The position numbers were made by a program, and so were the translations under genes. Shown here piece after piece: positions 1-8,879 of a DNA stretch of 64,000 nt. The notes below the pieces were generated by a model. The model had not been told where the DNA came from and did not search any database. It saw only the letters and a program-made list of their open reading frames with translations. Within the stretch, counting starts at the first letter, position 1. Each line of letters starts with the position of its first letter. The stretch is from Cognatiyoonia sediminum. GTDB lineage: Bacteria; Pseudomonadota; Alphaproteobacteria; Rhodobacterales; Rhodobacteraceae. Location: the NCBI RefSeq assembly GCF_900129845.1, contig NZ_FQXB01000001.1:1178001-1242000 (forward strand). Reading direction: 5' to 3'.

Positions 1-359
1 TAGGTCGCGAGATCGATTCCCCTGCTCTGGCGGCAACAGTGCTGTTCTCCATCGCCTGCCTCTGCGCGGCTGGTGTTGCATGGCTCACCGGTGCAAACGT
101 CAGCAAACTGGCGCTGGCTCCAAAGCATCTGTTCTTCGCCGGTTGCCTGATTGCGTTTTATCTACTGTCGGTGACATGGATCGCGCCGATTATCGGCCTT
201 GGCAACGCGATCTTTCTGGTCCTGATCGGTCAGCTCGTCGCTGCCGCTTTGATCGATCAATTCGGCCTCTTCGGAGCAACCCAAATCCAAATAAGTTGGA
301 CCCGCGCCGCGGGATTGGCCCTGATGGCATCGGGTATCTTATTGATCCAAAAGGCTTAA
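1..359 (+). CDS. YdcZ-like (DUF606) DMT-family membrane protein, 5' truncated
   Basis: The frame is open from the left edge to the TAA at 357-359, so only the C-terminal part of about 118 residues is present; a GTG at 39 is internal. Three hydrophobic segments are visible, and the pattern GLGNAIFLVLIGQL followed by LIDQFGLFG and a closing GLALMASGILLI matches the C-terminal half of the YdcZ/DUF606 branch of drug/metabolite transporters. It would sit in the inner membrane; the substrate cannot be told. It ends tail-to-tail with the Ldh-type dehydrogenase, sharing 4 bp. The family call is from recognition of the pattern only. Confidence 0.7.
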   Translation, partial: GREIDSPALAATVLFSIACLCAAGVAWLTGANVSKLALAPKHLFFAGCLIAFYLLSVTWIAPIIGLGNAIFLVLIGQLVAAALIDQFGLFGATQIQISWTRAAGLALMASGILLIQKA

Positions 360-1330
360 GCCGCCAATCCACTGACCAGATCCCAAAGCGCGTCCGGCAC
401 ATCAACCTCATTCATCGCAACACGGTTCACCCCCGGGATACGCGCACCCTCTTGCGCGGCAACCGCCTCCGCTACCCGCGCAAAACGTTCGGCGAAATGA
501 TCGCCATGGGTCGCCGGATCAATCAGAATATAGAACTGCCCAAGCCCATGCGGTGGCCCGTCCGGCACCTTCAATCCAGAGACATCAAGCGAATTCACCG
601 ATCCCGTCATCCCTGCAGCAAGGATTTCGACCATCAAGCCAAAGCCCCAGCCTTTGTAACCGCCCGCGCTTACCAACGCGCCTCTCAACGCCGCCTCAGG
701 ATCGGTCGTTGGTTGCCCTTCGGCATCGACAGCCCAACCCAAGGGGATGCTTTCACCTGCAGCCTTTGCCATGGTGATCTTGCCCAGCGCGACCGCAGAT
801 GTCGAAAAATCAAAGTGCATCAGCAGCTTACCATCCCCCGGCACCGACATTGCAAAGGGGTTCGTGCCGATGACAGCCTTATTCCCACACGGAGGTGCGA
901 CAACGGGTGAGGCATTGGTGAACCCCATGCCGATCAGCCCGGCGGCCCCGATCTGTTCGGTGAAGTACCCCAACGAAGTACAAGTATGCGCATGGGCGAC
1001 GGACAGTGTCGCGACACCGTTGGTGCGACAGGCTTCAATCGCAGCCTCCAGCCCCGCATCAAACGCAGGCTGCGCAAACCCGAACCGCGCATCCGCCATG
1101 ATGGAGCCCGCGCGCGGCGTGCTCACCACCGGCTCGACCGTTCCATTCACGCGGCCGGAGGTTAGCTGCGTGCAATAGCTTTCGACATAATAAAGGCCAC
1201 AAATGATATTGCCCAACGCTTCCGCTCGCGCGACCGCCTTAGCAACCGCGCGCGCCTGCGCCGGACCTGCCCCGTGCTTCAGCAGCGCAGCTTGCGAGGT
1301 TTCAAATATCTCATCGACAGAAACTTTCAT
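356..1330 (-). CDS. Ldh-family (malate/L-lactate dehydrogenase type) NAD(P)-dependent oxidoreductase
   Basis: The 324-residue protein has the usual length of the LDH2/MDG2 family, cytoplasmic NAD(P)H enzymes that reduce 2-oxo acids or cyclic imines. The marker GGYKGWG is at 223-229, GTNPFAMSVP near 155-164 and a VDAEGQPTTDP stretch near 201-211. The region that normally carries the catalytic His reads AHAHTCTSLG (about 112-121), a variant with two His, so substrate is open: malate, lactate, ureidoglycolate or delta-1-piperideine-2-carboxylate are all family activities. It starts 9 bp downstream of the lolD stop on the same strand and may be cotranscribed with the lol genes. Family call is firm, substrate unknown. 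Confidence 0.85.
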   Translation of the reverse strand: MKVSVDEIFETSQAALLKHGAGPAQARAVAKAVARAEALGNIICGLYYVESYCTQLTSGRVNGTVEPVVSTPRAGSIMADARFGFAQPAFDAGLEAAIEACRTNGVATLSVAHAHTCTSLGYFTEQIGAAGLIGMGFTNASPVVAPPCGNKAVIGTNPFAMSVPGDGKLLMHFDFSTSAVALGKITMAKAAGESIPLGWAVDAEGQPTTDPEAALRGALVSAGGYKGWGFGLMVEILAAGMTGSVNSLDVSGLKVPDGPPHGLGQFYILIDPATHGDHFAERFARVAEAVAAQEGARIPGVNRVAMNEVDVPDALWDLVSGLAA

Positions 1331-1339
1331 CGCCGCACC

Positions 1340-2023
1340 TTAACCTTCCTCGACCAGCCGACCGTCTGTTAGCCGCACCATGCGACCCATCCGTGCTGCC
1401 AATTCCAAATTATGCGTCGCAATCAATGCGGACATGCCAGTACCCTTCACCAGCGACATCAGCGCCTCAAACACCCGATCAGAGGTGCCGGGATCAAGGT
1501 TGCCTGTTGGTTCATCCGCCAGCAATAGCGACGGTTCATTCGCCAATGCCCGGCAATACGCCACGCGCTGCTGTTCACCGCCAGACAGCGCCGCCGGTCG
1601 GTGGCCTGCGCGTTCCCCGACCCCAACGGTGTCCAACAGCGATCTTGCACGCGCTTCGGCGTCTCGCTCTGACACACCATTCGCAAGCTGCGGCAGCACA
1701 ATGTTTTCCAACGCCGTAAACTCCGGCAAGAGATGGTGAAATTGGTATATGAATCCAACATCTTCGCGCCGCGTCGCCGTCCGTTTCCGATCGGATTTTA
1801 GTGTCATATCCTGACCTTTGATCTGCACCTTCCCGCTGTCCGCAACGTCCAAAAGTCCGGCGATATGCAACAACGTTGATTTACCTGCACCCGACGGCGC
1901 AACCAGAGCCACGACCTCCCCTTCCGCCACCGTCAGGTCCGCCCCTTGCAACACTTGAACCTCGTTAGGTTTGCCCGTGTTGTAAGACTTGGTGATCCCG
2001 GAGAGCTTCAGGACTTCACTCAT
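1340..2023 (-). CDS. lolD: Lipoprotein-releasing system ATP-binding protein LolD
   Basis: LolD hydrolyses ATP to power release of lipoproteins from the inner membrane to the carrier LolA. The 227-residue protein has Walker [10 protein letters not shown] at 42-50, the ABC signature LSGGEQQRV at 146-154 and Walker [13 protein letters not shown] at about 166-177. The last element and the length fit the LolD/MacB/FtsE group. Its start overlaps the end of the LolC/E permease gene by 8 bp, which fixes partner and operon. The first Walker A residue is Ala rather than the usual Gly. Confidence 0.93.
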   Translation of the reverse strand: MSEVLKLSGITKSYNTGKPNEVQVLQGADLTVAEGEVVALVAPSGAGKSTLLHIAGLLDVADSGKVQIKGQDMTLKSDRKRTATRREDVGFIYQFHHLLPEFTALENIVLPQLANGVSERDAEARARSLLDTVGVGERAGHRPAALSGGEQQRVAYCRALANEPSLLLADEPTGNLDPGTSDRVFEALMSLVKGTGMSALIATHNLELAARMGRMVRLTDGRLVEEG

Positions 2024-3302
2024 AGCGCAACGCCTCCACCGGATTCATCCGTGCCGCACGGCGCGCGGGAAAGATCGTGACAATCCAAGATAAGCTCAGC
2101 GACAAAGCCACGGCCTTCAGCACGTCCGATAGATGCAATTCGGCAGGCAATGCGTAGATCCCACGGATCGAGGGATCCCAGACACCGCCACCGGACATGT
2201 AGTTGATAAAGCTGAAAATACTGTCGATGTAGATTGCAAAGAGGCAGCCGATAATGACACCAAGAATGGTGCCAAGCGTGCCAATCCCCGCCCCGCAGAT
2301 AAAGAAAATCCGCAAGATTGATCCTTCTGACAGCCCCATCGTCCGCAGGATTCCAATGTCGCGTCCCTTGTTCTTAACCAGCATGATCAAGCCGGAAATG
2401 ATGTTCATCGAGGCAATCAAAACGAGGATCGACAGGATCACAAACATCACGTTGTCTTCCACGGTCAGTGCGCGCAGGAATGCCCCCGCGCTGTCGCGCC
2501 ATGTCCAGACCAAAGCACCGTCGCCGACAACGGCAATGATATCGGGCACTAGCTCATCAACCTTATCAGGCTCCTCAACCATGACTTCGATTTCATCGGC
2601 GACGCCATCTCTATTGAGAAACGATTGCGCCTCGGCAATCGGCAGATACGCGCGGGTTCGGTCAATGTCGAAGCGACCAGCGGTAAAGATGTAGACAACT
2701 TCATAGGCATTGGTGCGCGGGCTGGTTCCCATGGCTGTGCGTGTGCCATTCGGACTGATGACGCGAATGCGGTCCCCAATGGTGACGCCCAGTTCGCGCG
2801 CCACGCCAGAGCCGATGGCAATCCCTTCGTCAAATCGATCAATCTGACCCATACTTTCAGGCGGCGCTGCGATCCGAGGGATACCGAGCAGGTCCTCATA
2901 GCTGATGCCATAAAGATCAAGGCCAGTATTACGATTGCCTCGGTTCCCTAGAACCTGACCGCGCACCAAAGGAGCGGCGCGCGTGACACCCTCGACCTGC
3001 GCGATCTCAGCGGCGAGCTCTTCGTAGTCCCGAATGATCCGAGTATATTGATTGGTGCCCGGGATTTGGGTTTGTTTATAGACCGTTACATGGGCATTCG
3101 CCCCCAGGATCGTGTCCACAAACTCCGCCCTGAAGCCAGAGCGAACAGCCAGTGTAGCGATCAAAGCAAAGACGGCCAAAGTGACGCCGATCAAGCTGAT
3201 CCACGTCATCACGTTCACACCACCTTCGGCACGTTTGGCGCGGATATAGCGCCATGCGATCATCCATTCGAATTTCGAAAACGGGGCTGTGCTTTGGGCC
3301 AT
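2016..3302 (-). CDS. lolC: Lipoprotein-releasing system permease LolC/LolE
   Basis: This inner-membrane permease pairs with LolD. From the chosen start ([20 protein letters not shown]) it has 428 residues: one N-terminal membrane helix after the [12 protein letters not shown] stretch, a large periplasmic domain of about 200 residues, then three C-terminal helices in the FtsX/MacB fold. An in-frame Met exists 15 codons upstream (3347), but family members begin close to the [10 protein letters not shown] motif and an AGGCAGG-like ribosome site precedes 3302. Only one LolC/E gene is present, as is common in alphaproteobacteria, where a single permease probably forms a homodimer. Confidence 0.92.
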   Translation of the reverse strand: MAQSTAPFSKFEWMIAWRYIRAKRAEGGVNVMTWISLIGVTLAVFALIATLAVRSGFRAEFVDTILGANAHVTVYKQTQIPGTNQYTRIIRDYEELAAEIAQVEGVTRAAPLVRGQVLGNRGNRNTGLDLYGISYEDLLGIPRIAAPPESMGQIDRFDEGIAIGSGVARELGVTIGDRIRVISPNGTRTAMGTSPRTNAYEVVYIFTAGRFDIDRTRAYLPIAEAQSFLNRDGVADEIEVMVEEPDKVDELVPDIIAVVGDGALVWTWRDSAGAFLRALTVEDNVMFVILSILVLIASMNIISGLIMLVKNKGRDIGILRTMGLSEGSILRIFFICGAGIGTLGTILGVIIGCLFAIYIDSIFSFINYMSGGGVWDPSIRGIYALPAELHLSDVLKAVALSLSLSWIVTIFPARRAARMNPVEALRYE

Positions 3303-3371
3303 GCCTGCCTGCTGTTTGGTTGCTCGCTCAGGGTTAAACCCTGCCAAGGCCCCAGACGCAAGCGCGCAGGC

Positions 3372-4079
3372 TTAGTAGTGGTTGCCTTCCGCCATCCAAG
3401 GGGTCAAATCCTGCCCCTCCGCCAAGGCTTTGCTCTGCGCCGACCAAACCAACCCGCGTCGCAGCATTTCGTAAGCGGGTCCGCTCTCCACAACATTCGC
3501 CTGATGCCCCAACGAATTATAGTAGACCCGCCCGAGGCCCCATTGCCGGGTCCAAGCGACCGGCATATCCACAGCGCCGTTTGGGCTGTGATACCACGTC
3601 ACAGCATCTGTGCGCGTCGTGGCGAGCACAGTATTCGCTGGATCGACGTGCAAATAGTACTGCTCTGTCTCAACCTCGAAATCGTCGATGCCCGCCACAA
3701 GCGGATCATCAGAGATGATATTGACCTTATGTTTGACACCATCGCCGCCGGGGTGGGCCACCCAGTTTGCGCCAGTGATAAACTGCCACAATGGTGAATT
3801 ACGGAACGCATCGCACATGCCCCCATGACACCCCGCCAGCCCCGTGCCACGCGCGATCACCTCACCAACTTTCGCCGTCGTCTCCCGGCTCAGATCGCTC
3901 ATTGTCCAGATTGGTACGATCAGATCGTATCGGCCGAGATCAGGATCATCAAAACAGTCCAAATGGTCGACGACCTCGGTGTCGATCCCTTCGGCCTTGA
4001 GCATCTTATCAAAGATCGCCGCAACCTTGTCGGGCTGGTGCCCGTCCCAGCCGCCCCAAGTGATCAATGCTTTGGTCAT
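3372..4079 (-). CDS. ThuA-like domain protein
   Basis: The 235-residue protein is a single ThuA-like domain, a fold related to class I glutamine amidotransferases and linked in rhizobia to trehalose/sugar use. Visible features are the N-terminal strand ALITWGGWDGHQP, the central CHGGMCDAF stretch (about 105-113) and the late GLGRVYYNSLGH. No signal peptide is seen, so it is probably cytoplasmic. The start overlaps the stop of the DUF2937 gene by 4 bp (ATGA arrangement), so the two are translationally coupled. The substrate is not known for most family members and cannot be told here. Confidence 0.8.
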   Translation of the reverse strand: MTKALITWGGWDGHQPDKVAAIFDKMLKAEGIDTEVVDHLDCFDDPDLGRYDLIVPIWTMSDLSRETTAKVGEVIARGTGLAGCHGGMCDAFRNSPLWQFITGANWVAHPGGDGVKHKVNIISDDPLVAGIDDFEVETEQYYLHVDPANTVLATTRTDAVTWYHSPNGAVDMPVAWTRQWGLGRVYYNSLGHQANVVESGPAYEMLRRGLVWSAQSKALAEGQDLTPWMAEGNHY

Positions 4080-4657
4080 CGCGTCTCTCCCATCAAACGT
4101 GGTCTTGCTGGTGGCGCAAACTCCGGTTCAGGCGGGCGCAATGCTGGTTGCGCGCGATGGGTTTGCGCTTGTTTAGGTTTGCGACGGTAGAGTGTTCGAA
4201 ACGGCGTGAGAAGCACTAAAAGGGCGACATAGCCGACAAAGCCGCCAAACCCCGCTGCATAGGCCCCTGCACGGGTCACGGGCAGCGCGGGCGAAAAATC
4301 GCCCCACGTCGCGGCAAAGGTTTCTTCGTCAGCGATCCGATGCGGCATGACCAATCGTTCCAACGGTGTTGCAGCACGCAGCACGTTCAAATGCTCCTGC
4401 AACGCGATATGCCGCGCAAAGGTCGCACGCATATCCGTTTGTCGCGCCTGCAAGAACGGCGTGCCCGTCATCTGCTGCAACGCTTCTTCTCGGCCCAATC
4501 CAGCCTCAACCGCTGACCGGTCGAAGTCCAGCACAACTTGCGTCAGCGCATCCACCTGCCCGCCAAGACGTTGGATATATTGCTGCGTGAACGCCGGATA
4601 CTGGCTCGCCACAACGGCGCCAGAGACCCCAGCGATGAGGCATAGTGTTTTTATCAT
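4076..4657 (-). CDS. DUF2937 family membrane protein
   Basis: The 193-residue protein has an N-terminal hydrophobic segment (about 4-22), a periplasmic helical middle rich in Gln and Ala (about 30-115), a second membrane helix near 130-155 and a basic cytoplasmic tail. This two-helix layout and the sequence style match DUF2937, a family of unknown function found in alpha- and gammaproteobacteria. It is the first gene of a two-gene unit with the ThuA-like gene. Nothing in the sequence indicates a catalytic role. Confidence 0.75.
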   Translation of the reverse strand: MIKTLCLIAGVSGAVVASQYPAFTQQYIQRLGGQVDALTQVVLDFDRSAVEAGLGREEALQQMTGTPFLQARQTDMRATFARHIALQEHLNVLRAATPLERLVMPHRIADEETFAATWGDFSPALPVTRAGAYAAGFGGFVGYVALLVLLTPFRTLYRRKPKQAQTHRAQPALRPPEPEFAPPARPRLMGETR

Positions 4658-4821
4658 TTGAAACCTGCTCAGGGTTCTTTGTTTTGCGGAACGTTAGCAC
4701 GAAAGGAGATTCGGGCCAAATAGAGCGCTACAATAGGTTCGCACCCGACCCGAGGGCGGCGTCGCAAAGAAGAAAACCAGAGCGTCAACGCGCAACCTCA
4801 CCAAGTTTGCAACGTCAATAT

Positions 4822-4850
4822 TTCGCACCCGCCCTGGGGGCGGGTGCGAA
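4822..4850 (-). terminator. Very stable hairpin after proS, probable terminator
   Basis: Arms TTCGCACCCGCCC (4822-4834) and its exact complement (4838-4850) form a 13-bp GC-rich stem with a 3-base loop. It lies 33 bp past the proS stop on the minus strand. There is no long U run after it, so the termination role is inferred from position and stability. The first ten bases of the left arm recur at 4739-4748 without a partner. Confidence 0.65.
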
Positions 4851-4882
4851 CCGGATCACGATGTGACCCGGCGCGTAATTGC

Positions 4883-6223
4883 CTAAGCAATCCCCTCATA
4901 AATCTTGGCAATCTTCGCAACCGCATCCGCTGGCGGCATCTCTTCGCTTTCACCGGTCCGGCGGCAGGTGACTTCGACCACACCGTTCTTCAACCCGCGT
5001 GGGCCAACGGTGATCCGCCACGGCAGACCTATCATATCCATCGTGCCGAACTTGGCCCCTGCCCGTTCATCACGGTCGTCATAGAGCGGCTCCAAGCCTA
5101 GTGCTGTGATCTGCTTGTATAGGTCCTCACAGGCTGCATCCGCTGCTTCATCGCCTGAGCGCATATTGAGAATTCCGACGTGGAACGGCGTCACACCTTC
5201 GGGCCAAATGATCCCGTTTTCGTCATGGCTCGCCTCGATGATGGCGCCCAACAAGCGGGACACACCGATGCCATGAGAACCCATGTGCACGTTGACCTTA
5301 CTCCCCTGCCCATCATCGACGGCCGCATTCAAAGCATCGGAATATTTGGTCCCGAAATAGAAGATCTGACCAACCTCAATCCCGCGAGCCTTCATGCGAC
5401 GTTCTTCTGGAATTTCGTTAAACAGCGCCTCATCATGGGTTTCGTCGGTGCGGGCGTATTTTGTCGTGAATTCTTCCATCACAGCAGCACAGGCCGCTTT
5501 ATCATCGTAGTCAATCTCGCGATCGCCGAAGGTCAGATCGGTCACAGCACTGTCGTAGAACACCTCTGACTCGCCTGTCTCCGCCAGCACCAAGAATTCG
5601 TGTGTATCCTCTCCGCCAATTGGGCCAGAATCCGCACGCATCGGGATCGCTTTCAGCCCCATCCGCTCATAGGTCCGCAGATAACTGACCAAGTGGCGGT
5701 TATACGCATGAAGCGCGTCTTCTTTGGTCAGATCGAAGTTATAGCCGTCCTTCATATAGAACTCGCGGCCTCGCATAACGCCAAAACGCGGGCGCACTTC
5801 ATCGCGGAACTTCCACTGGATCTGATACATCGTCAGCGGCAGGTCTTTGTAAGACGTCACATTGGCACGGAAGATATCGGTGATCAGTTCCTCTGCCGTC
5901 GGAGTGTAAAGCATATCGCGTTCATGACGATCCGTGATCCGCAGCATTTCAGCGCCATAGGCATCATACCTCCCACTTTCGCGCCATAGGTCTGCAGATT
6001 GGATCGTTGGCATCAACATTGGATGATGGCCCGCTTTGATCTGCTCCTCATGCACGATATCTTCGATCTTCTTGAGCACTTTGTACCCCAGCGGCAGCCA
6101 CGAATAGATACCCGCGCTCGACTGTTTGATCATCCCCGCTTGTAACATAAACCGGTGGCTCACGATCTGTGCTTCGCGTGGTGTCTCTTTCAATACTGGC
6201 AAAAAGTAGCGGCTCATGCGCAT
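4883..6223 (-). CDS. proS: Proline--tRNA ligase (short alphaproteobacterial type)
   Basis: Prolyl-tRNA synthetase charges tRNA-Pro with proline in the cytoplasm. At 446 residues it is the short form that lacks the roughly 180-residue editing insertion found in E. coli ProS. Class II core motifs are visible: [12 protein letters not shown] near 35-46, [13 protein letters not shown] near 106-118, and [19 protein letters not shown] near 145-165, followed by the anticodon-binding domain from about 345. The start [13 protein letters not shown] is the usual beginning for this subgroup. Without the insertion, editing of Ala-tRNA-Pro would need a separate factor, which I do not see in the window. Confidence 0.96.
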   Translation of the reverse strand: MRMSRYFLPVLKETPREAQIVSHRFMLQAGMIKQSSAGIYSWLPLGYKVLKKIEDIVHEEQIKAGHHPMLMPTIQSADLWRESGRYDAYGAEMLRITDRHERDMLYTPTAEELITDIFRANVTSYKDLPLTMYQIQWKFRDEVRPRFGVMRGREFYMKDGYNFDLTKEDALHAYNRHLVSYLRTYERMGLKAIPMRADSGPIGGEDTHEFLVLAETGESEVFYDSAVTDLTFGDREIDYDDKAACAAVMEEFTTKYARTDETHDEALFNEIPEERRMKARGIEVGQIFYFGTKYSDALNAAVDDGQGSKVNVHMGSHGIGVSRLLGAIIEASHDENGIIWPEGVTPFHVGILNMRSGDEAADAACEDLYKQITALGLEPLYDDRDERAGAKFGTMDMIGLPWRITVGPRGLKNGVVEVTCRRTGESEEMPPADAVAKIAKIYEGIA

Positions 6224-6436
6224 GGGATCGGACCTTTGAATGTCTTTATTTCATTTGGGTTTAGGGCTGTGCTGCCCAAAGGACAATAGAGGCGACGTTT
6301 GAAAAGCGCGTTTGGATCAAAGATTTCGCACTCCTAACAAGAGCGTGAGGCATGTGACCCAATGCCGCGACCGCCCCGTAACTCTTCACATGCCGCCGAC
6401 GAAGAGAGCGGTGTTACATCGAAAAGGGACGAACAC

Positions 6437-6946
6437 ATGTCATTTAAAACAATGATCGCGGCCGCTGCTACGGCTGTTACTTTTGCTGGCGCAGCAAATG
6501 CAGCCTCCATCGCTGAAATCGCATCTGGCGACGAGCGTTTCTCAACACTGGTTGCCGCTGTATCGGCTGCTGGCTTGGTGGAAACACTTGCGGGCCCAGG
6601 AAACTTCACAGTTTACGCGCCTGTAAACGAAGCTTTCGCAGCATTGCCAGAAGGCACAGTAGAAACACTGTTGCAGCCTGAAAACAAAGACCAACTGACC
6701 AACGTACTTCTGTACCACGTGGATGACCGCGTGTTGAAGTCCAACATGTTTGCAGCAGGTGCAAACTACTACAAGCCTATCCTCGAAAGTGAGCGACTGT
6801 GCATCAACGCCGGTAACGGTGTCACAATCGCTGACGGGACAGGTGAGGTTGCTAACGTGGTGATCGCAGACATCGTTGCAGATAACGGTGTGATCCACGT
6901 CATCGATAAAGTACTACTCCCAGGCACTCGCCCAGCTTGCCACTAA
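6437..6946 (+). CDS. Secreted fasciclin (FAS1) domain protein
   Basis: The 169-residue product starts at ATG 6437 (MSFKTMIAAAATAV), preceded by GAAAAGGGAC as a ribosome site; an ORF start 25 codons upstream gives an implausible charged N-terminus. A Sec signal peptide of about 22 residues ends AGAANA. One FAS1 domain fills the rest, with the H1-like FTVYAPVNEAFAALP and the H2-like VVIADIVADNGVIHVIDKVLLP. FAS1 proteins act in adhesion or envelope contacts; the bacterial role is usually unknown. Two Cys (in RLCINAG and RPACH) may form a disulfide. It is a single-gene unit, divergent from proS. Confidence 0.9.
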   Translation: MSFKTMIAAAATAVTFAGAANAASIAEIASGDERFSTLVAAVSAAGLVETLAGPGNFTVYAPVNEAFAALPEGTVETLLQPENKDQLTNVLLYHVDDRVLKSNMFAAGANYYKPILESERLCINAGNGVTIADGTGEVANVVIADIVADNGVIHVIDKVLLPGTRPACH

Positions 6947-6952
6947 GGCACT

Positions 6953-7007
6953 TGGTGGCCCTGAACGTGTTTTGGGGCCATCACGCTCAACCAATTGCCG
7001 GTTGAGC
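6953..7007 (+). terminator. Two tandem hairpins after the fasciclin gene
   Basis: A 9-bp stem with one wobble pair (6953-6961 with 6975-6983) is followed at once by a perfect 8-bp stem, GCTCAACC at 6985-6992 with its complement at 7000-7007. They begin 6 bp after the stop codon. No clear U run follows, so they may be a 3' stability element as well as, or instead of, a terminator. Confidence 0.45.
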
Positions 7008-7069
7008 TCTCATTCTCTCTTGCACCCGAGCGCCCAAACGCGCATCTAATCGGATAACAAGGGAACACG

Positions 7070-8167
7070 ATGGACTTATCAGTCAGACAACAAGCTTTGT
7101 ATTGGGGCATTGCTGCGGCAGTGTTCTTTTTTGTCTTGTGGGCTTTGGGTCATGTCCTCCTGCCCTTTGTAATCGGCGGCGCCTTGGCGTATTGCCTCGA
7201 CCCGGTTGCTGACCGCCTCGAAAGGGTGGGATGCAGTAGATCAGTTTCTGTTCTGATCATTTCGTTGGCAGCGTTGCTGCTGTTCTTCATTTTGATCCTG
7301 CTCTTTATTCCAACGCTGATCCAGCAGGCCACTTCGCTTCTTGGCGCTATTCCAGAAGCATTTAGGAGCCTTCAAACTACGTTGAGCGATCGTTTTCCTC
7401 AAATGAGTGACGAAAACAGTATTGTGCGGCGTCAACTTGTTACGATTGGCGATCTGCTGCAGGCACGCGGTGGCGAGCTTCTAAATGGGATCGTGTCCTA
7501 CGTTCTTAATTTCATCAACGTGTTGGTGCTTTTGGTCGTCGTTCCAGTTGTGACGGTCTATCTGCTTTTTGATTGGGATCGCATGATTGCAAAGATCGAC
7601 GAGCTTTTGCCTCGCGATCACGCACCAACAATCCGCCGCCTAGCCTCTGAGATCGACGACACACTCGCCTCGTTTATCCGCGGCCAAGGTACGGTCTGTA
7701 TTTTGCTCGGCCTGTATTACATCATCGCCCTCACAATCGTCGGCCTGAACTATGGTATCTTTGTTGGGTTTATCGCCGGTTTTCTGACCTTTATCCCATT
7801 TGTCGGCGCAGCCGTCGGTGGTATTTTGGCCATTGGTTTGGCCTTGTTCCAATTCTGGGGCTACACCGAAGTCGTCGATGGAGAGACCATCACCCATGGT
7901 ACACAATGGATACGCATTGGTGTGGTGGTTGCGATCTATCTTCTCGGACAATTCGTTGAAGGTAACATCCTCACACCAAGGTTGGTCGGTGGGTCGATTG
8001 GCCTCCATCCTGTTTGGCTGTTGCTTGCTTTGTCCGTCTTCGGGTCACTTTTCGGCTTTGTTGGGATGCTGGTTGCCGTTCCAGTTGCTGCAATGCTTGG
8101 TGTTTTGGCCCGTTTTGCGATGGACCAATATCGCAAAAGCCGACTGTATCGCGGCACCTCGAAGTAA
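7070..8167 (+). CDS. AI-2E family (PerM-like) membrane transporter
   Basis: The 365-residue protein has about eight membrane helices arranged as two N-terminal helices, a soluble region of about 90 residues (80-170) and a C-terminal block with FIPFVGAAVGGILAIG near 242-257 and the conserved late motif ILTPRLVGGSIGLHPVWLLL. This is the AI-2E transporter/PerM family; members export small molecules or act as Na+/H+ antiporters, so the name does not prove an autoinducer substrate. The stop is 3 bp before the hdaA start, so the two are one transcript. The order perM-like, hdaA, ppk, ppx is a familiar arrangement in the Rhodobacterales. Confidence 0.88.
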   Translation: MDLSVRQQALYWGIAAAVFFFVLWALGHVLLPFVIGGALAYCLDPVADRLERVGCSRSVSVLIISLAALLLFFILILLFIPTLIQQATSLLGAIPEAFRSLQTTLSDRFPQMSDENSIVRRQLVTIGDLLQARGGELLNGIVSYVLNFINVLVLLVVVPVVTVYLLFDWDRMIAKIDELLPRDHAPTIRRLASEIDDTLASFIRGQGTVCILLGLYYIIALTIVGLNYGIFVGFIAGFLTFIPFVGAAVGGILAIGLALFQFWGYTEVVDGETITHGTQWIRIGVVVAIYLLGQFVEGNILTPRLVGGSIGLHPVWLLLALSVFGSLFGFVGMLVAVPVAAMLGVLARFAMDQYRKSRLYRGTSK

Positions 8168-8170
8168 GTC

Positions 8171-8821
8171 ATGTCAAATCAATTGGTATTCGATTGGCCT
8201 TTGACCGAAGGCCTGAAATCTCAGGATTTCTTTGTTGCTCCCCCAAATGAGCACGCGGTTGAGATGCTACGTGACCCGTCGGCTTGGCCTGAGTTAAAGT
8301 TGGTTTTGGTGGGGCCTAAGGCGAGTGGGAAGAGCCATCTGTCGCGCATCTTCGCGGAAGAGACTGGGGCCAAGATTCTTAGCTCTCAGGACCTACCGCA
8401 AAACTACATCGGTCCTTCGCCAGTGGTTGTAGAAGATGCAGATCGACTCCCCCCCGATCAACAGGAAGTTCTGTTCCACATGCACAACAATCTACGAGCT
8501 GCGCATGTACCATTGCTTTTGACAGCCAGCATGGCACCAAGCCGCTGGCCACTGACCCTTCCTGACCTGAAGAGCCGGATGGAAGCAGCAACTATCGTGC
8601 AGATCGATCAACCCGATGATACGCTCTTGCAAGTTCTCCTTACCAAGCTCTTCGCAGACCGACAGATCATGCCCAGTCCGGCAGTGATCAACTATATCGC
8701 TACTCGGATGGATCGCTCCTATGTCGCAGCAGGGCAGATCGTCGAGCAGCTGGATCGAGCCGCTATGGCAGAAAAGAAACCCGTCAGTATGAAGATGGCG
8801 GCCGCCTTGCTGGACAAATAA
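8171..8821 (+). CDS. hdaA: HdaA-type DnaA-inactivating AAA+ protein
   Basis: HdaA binds the DNA polymerase clamp and stimulates ATP hydrolysis by DnaA, which stops re-initiation of replication. The 216-residue protein is a DnaA-like AAA+ module without the DnaA DNA-binding domain. It begins MSNQLVFDWPL, a QLxFDWP-like segment that fits a clamp-binding motif; Walker A GPKASGKSH is at 48-56 and a Walker B-like VVVEDADR at about 85-92. The arrangement behind the perM-like gene and ahead of ppk1 supports the assignment. The next gene, ppk1, begins 58 bp later. Confidence 0.88.
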   Translation: MSNQLVFDWPLTEGLKSQDFFVAPPNEHAVEMLRDPSAWPELKLVLVGPKASGKSHLSRIFAEETGAKILSSQDLPQNYIGPSPVVVEDADRLPPDQQEVLFHMHNNLRAAHVPLLLTASMAPSRWPLTLPDLKSRMEAATIVQIDQPDDTLLQVLLTKLFADRQIMPSPAVINYIATRMDRSYVAAGQIVEQLDRAAMAEKKPVSMKMAAALLDK

Positions 8822-8879
8822 CCCAGTTTCGAGCGATAATTGTCATGTAACTGCAATAGTTTGCAGCGCAGAAAGCCTT

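Noticed and set aside
80-910. 276-codon plus-strand frame over the Ldh-type gene
   Set aside because: Overlaps two recognised genes in other frames and is Arg/Pro-rich without a domain.
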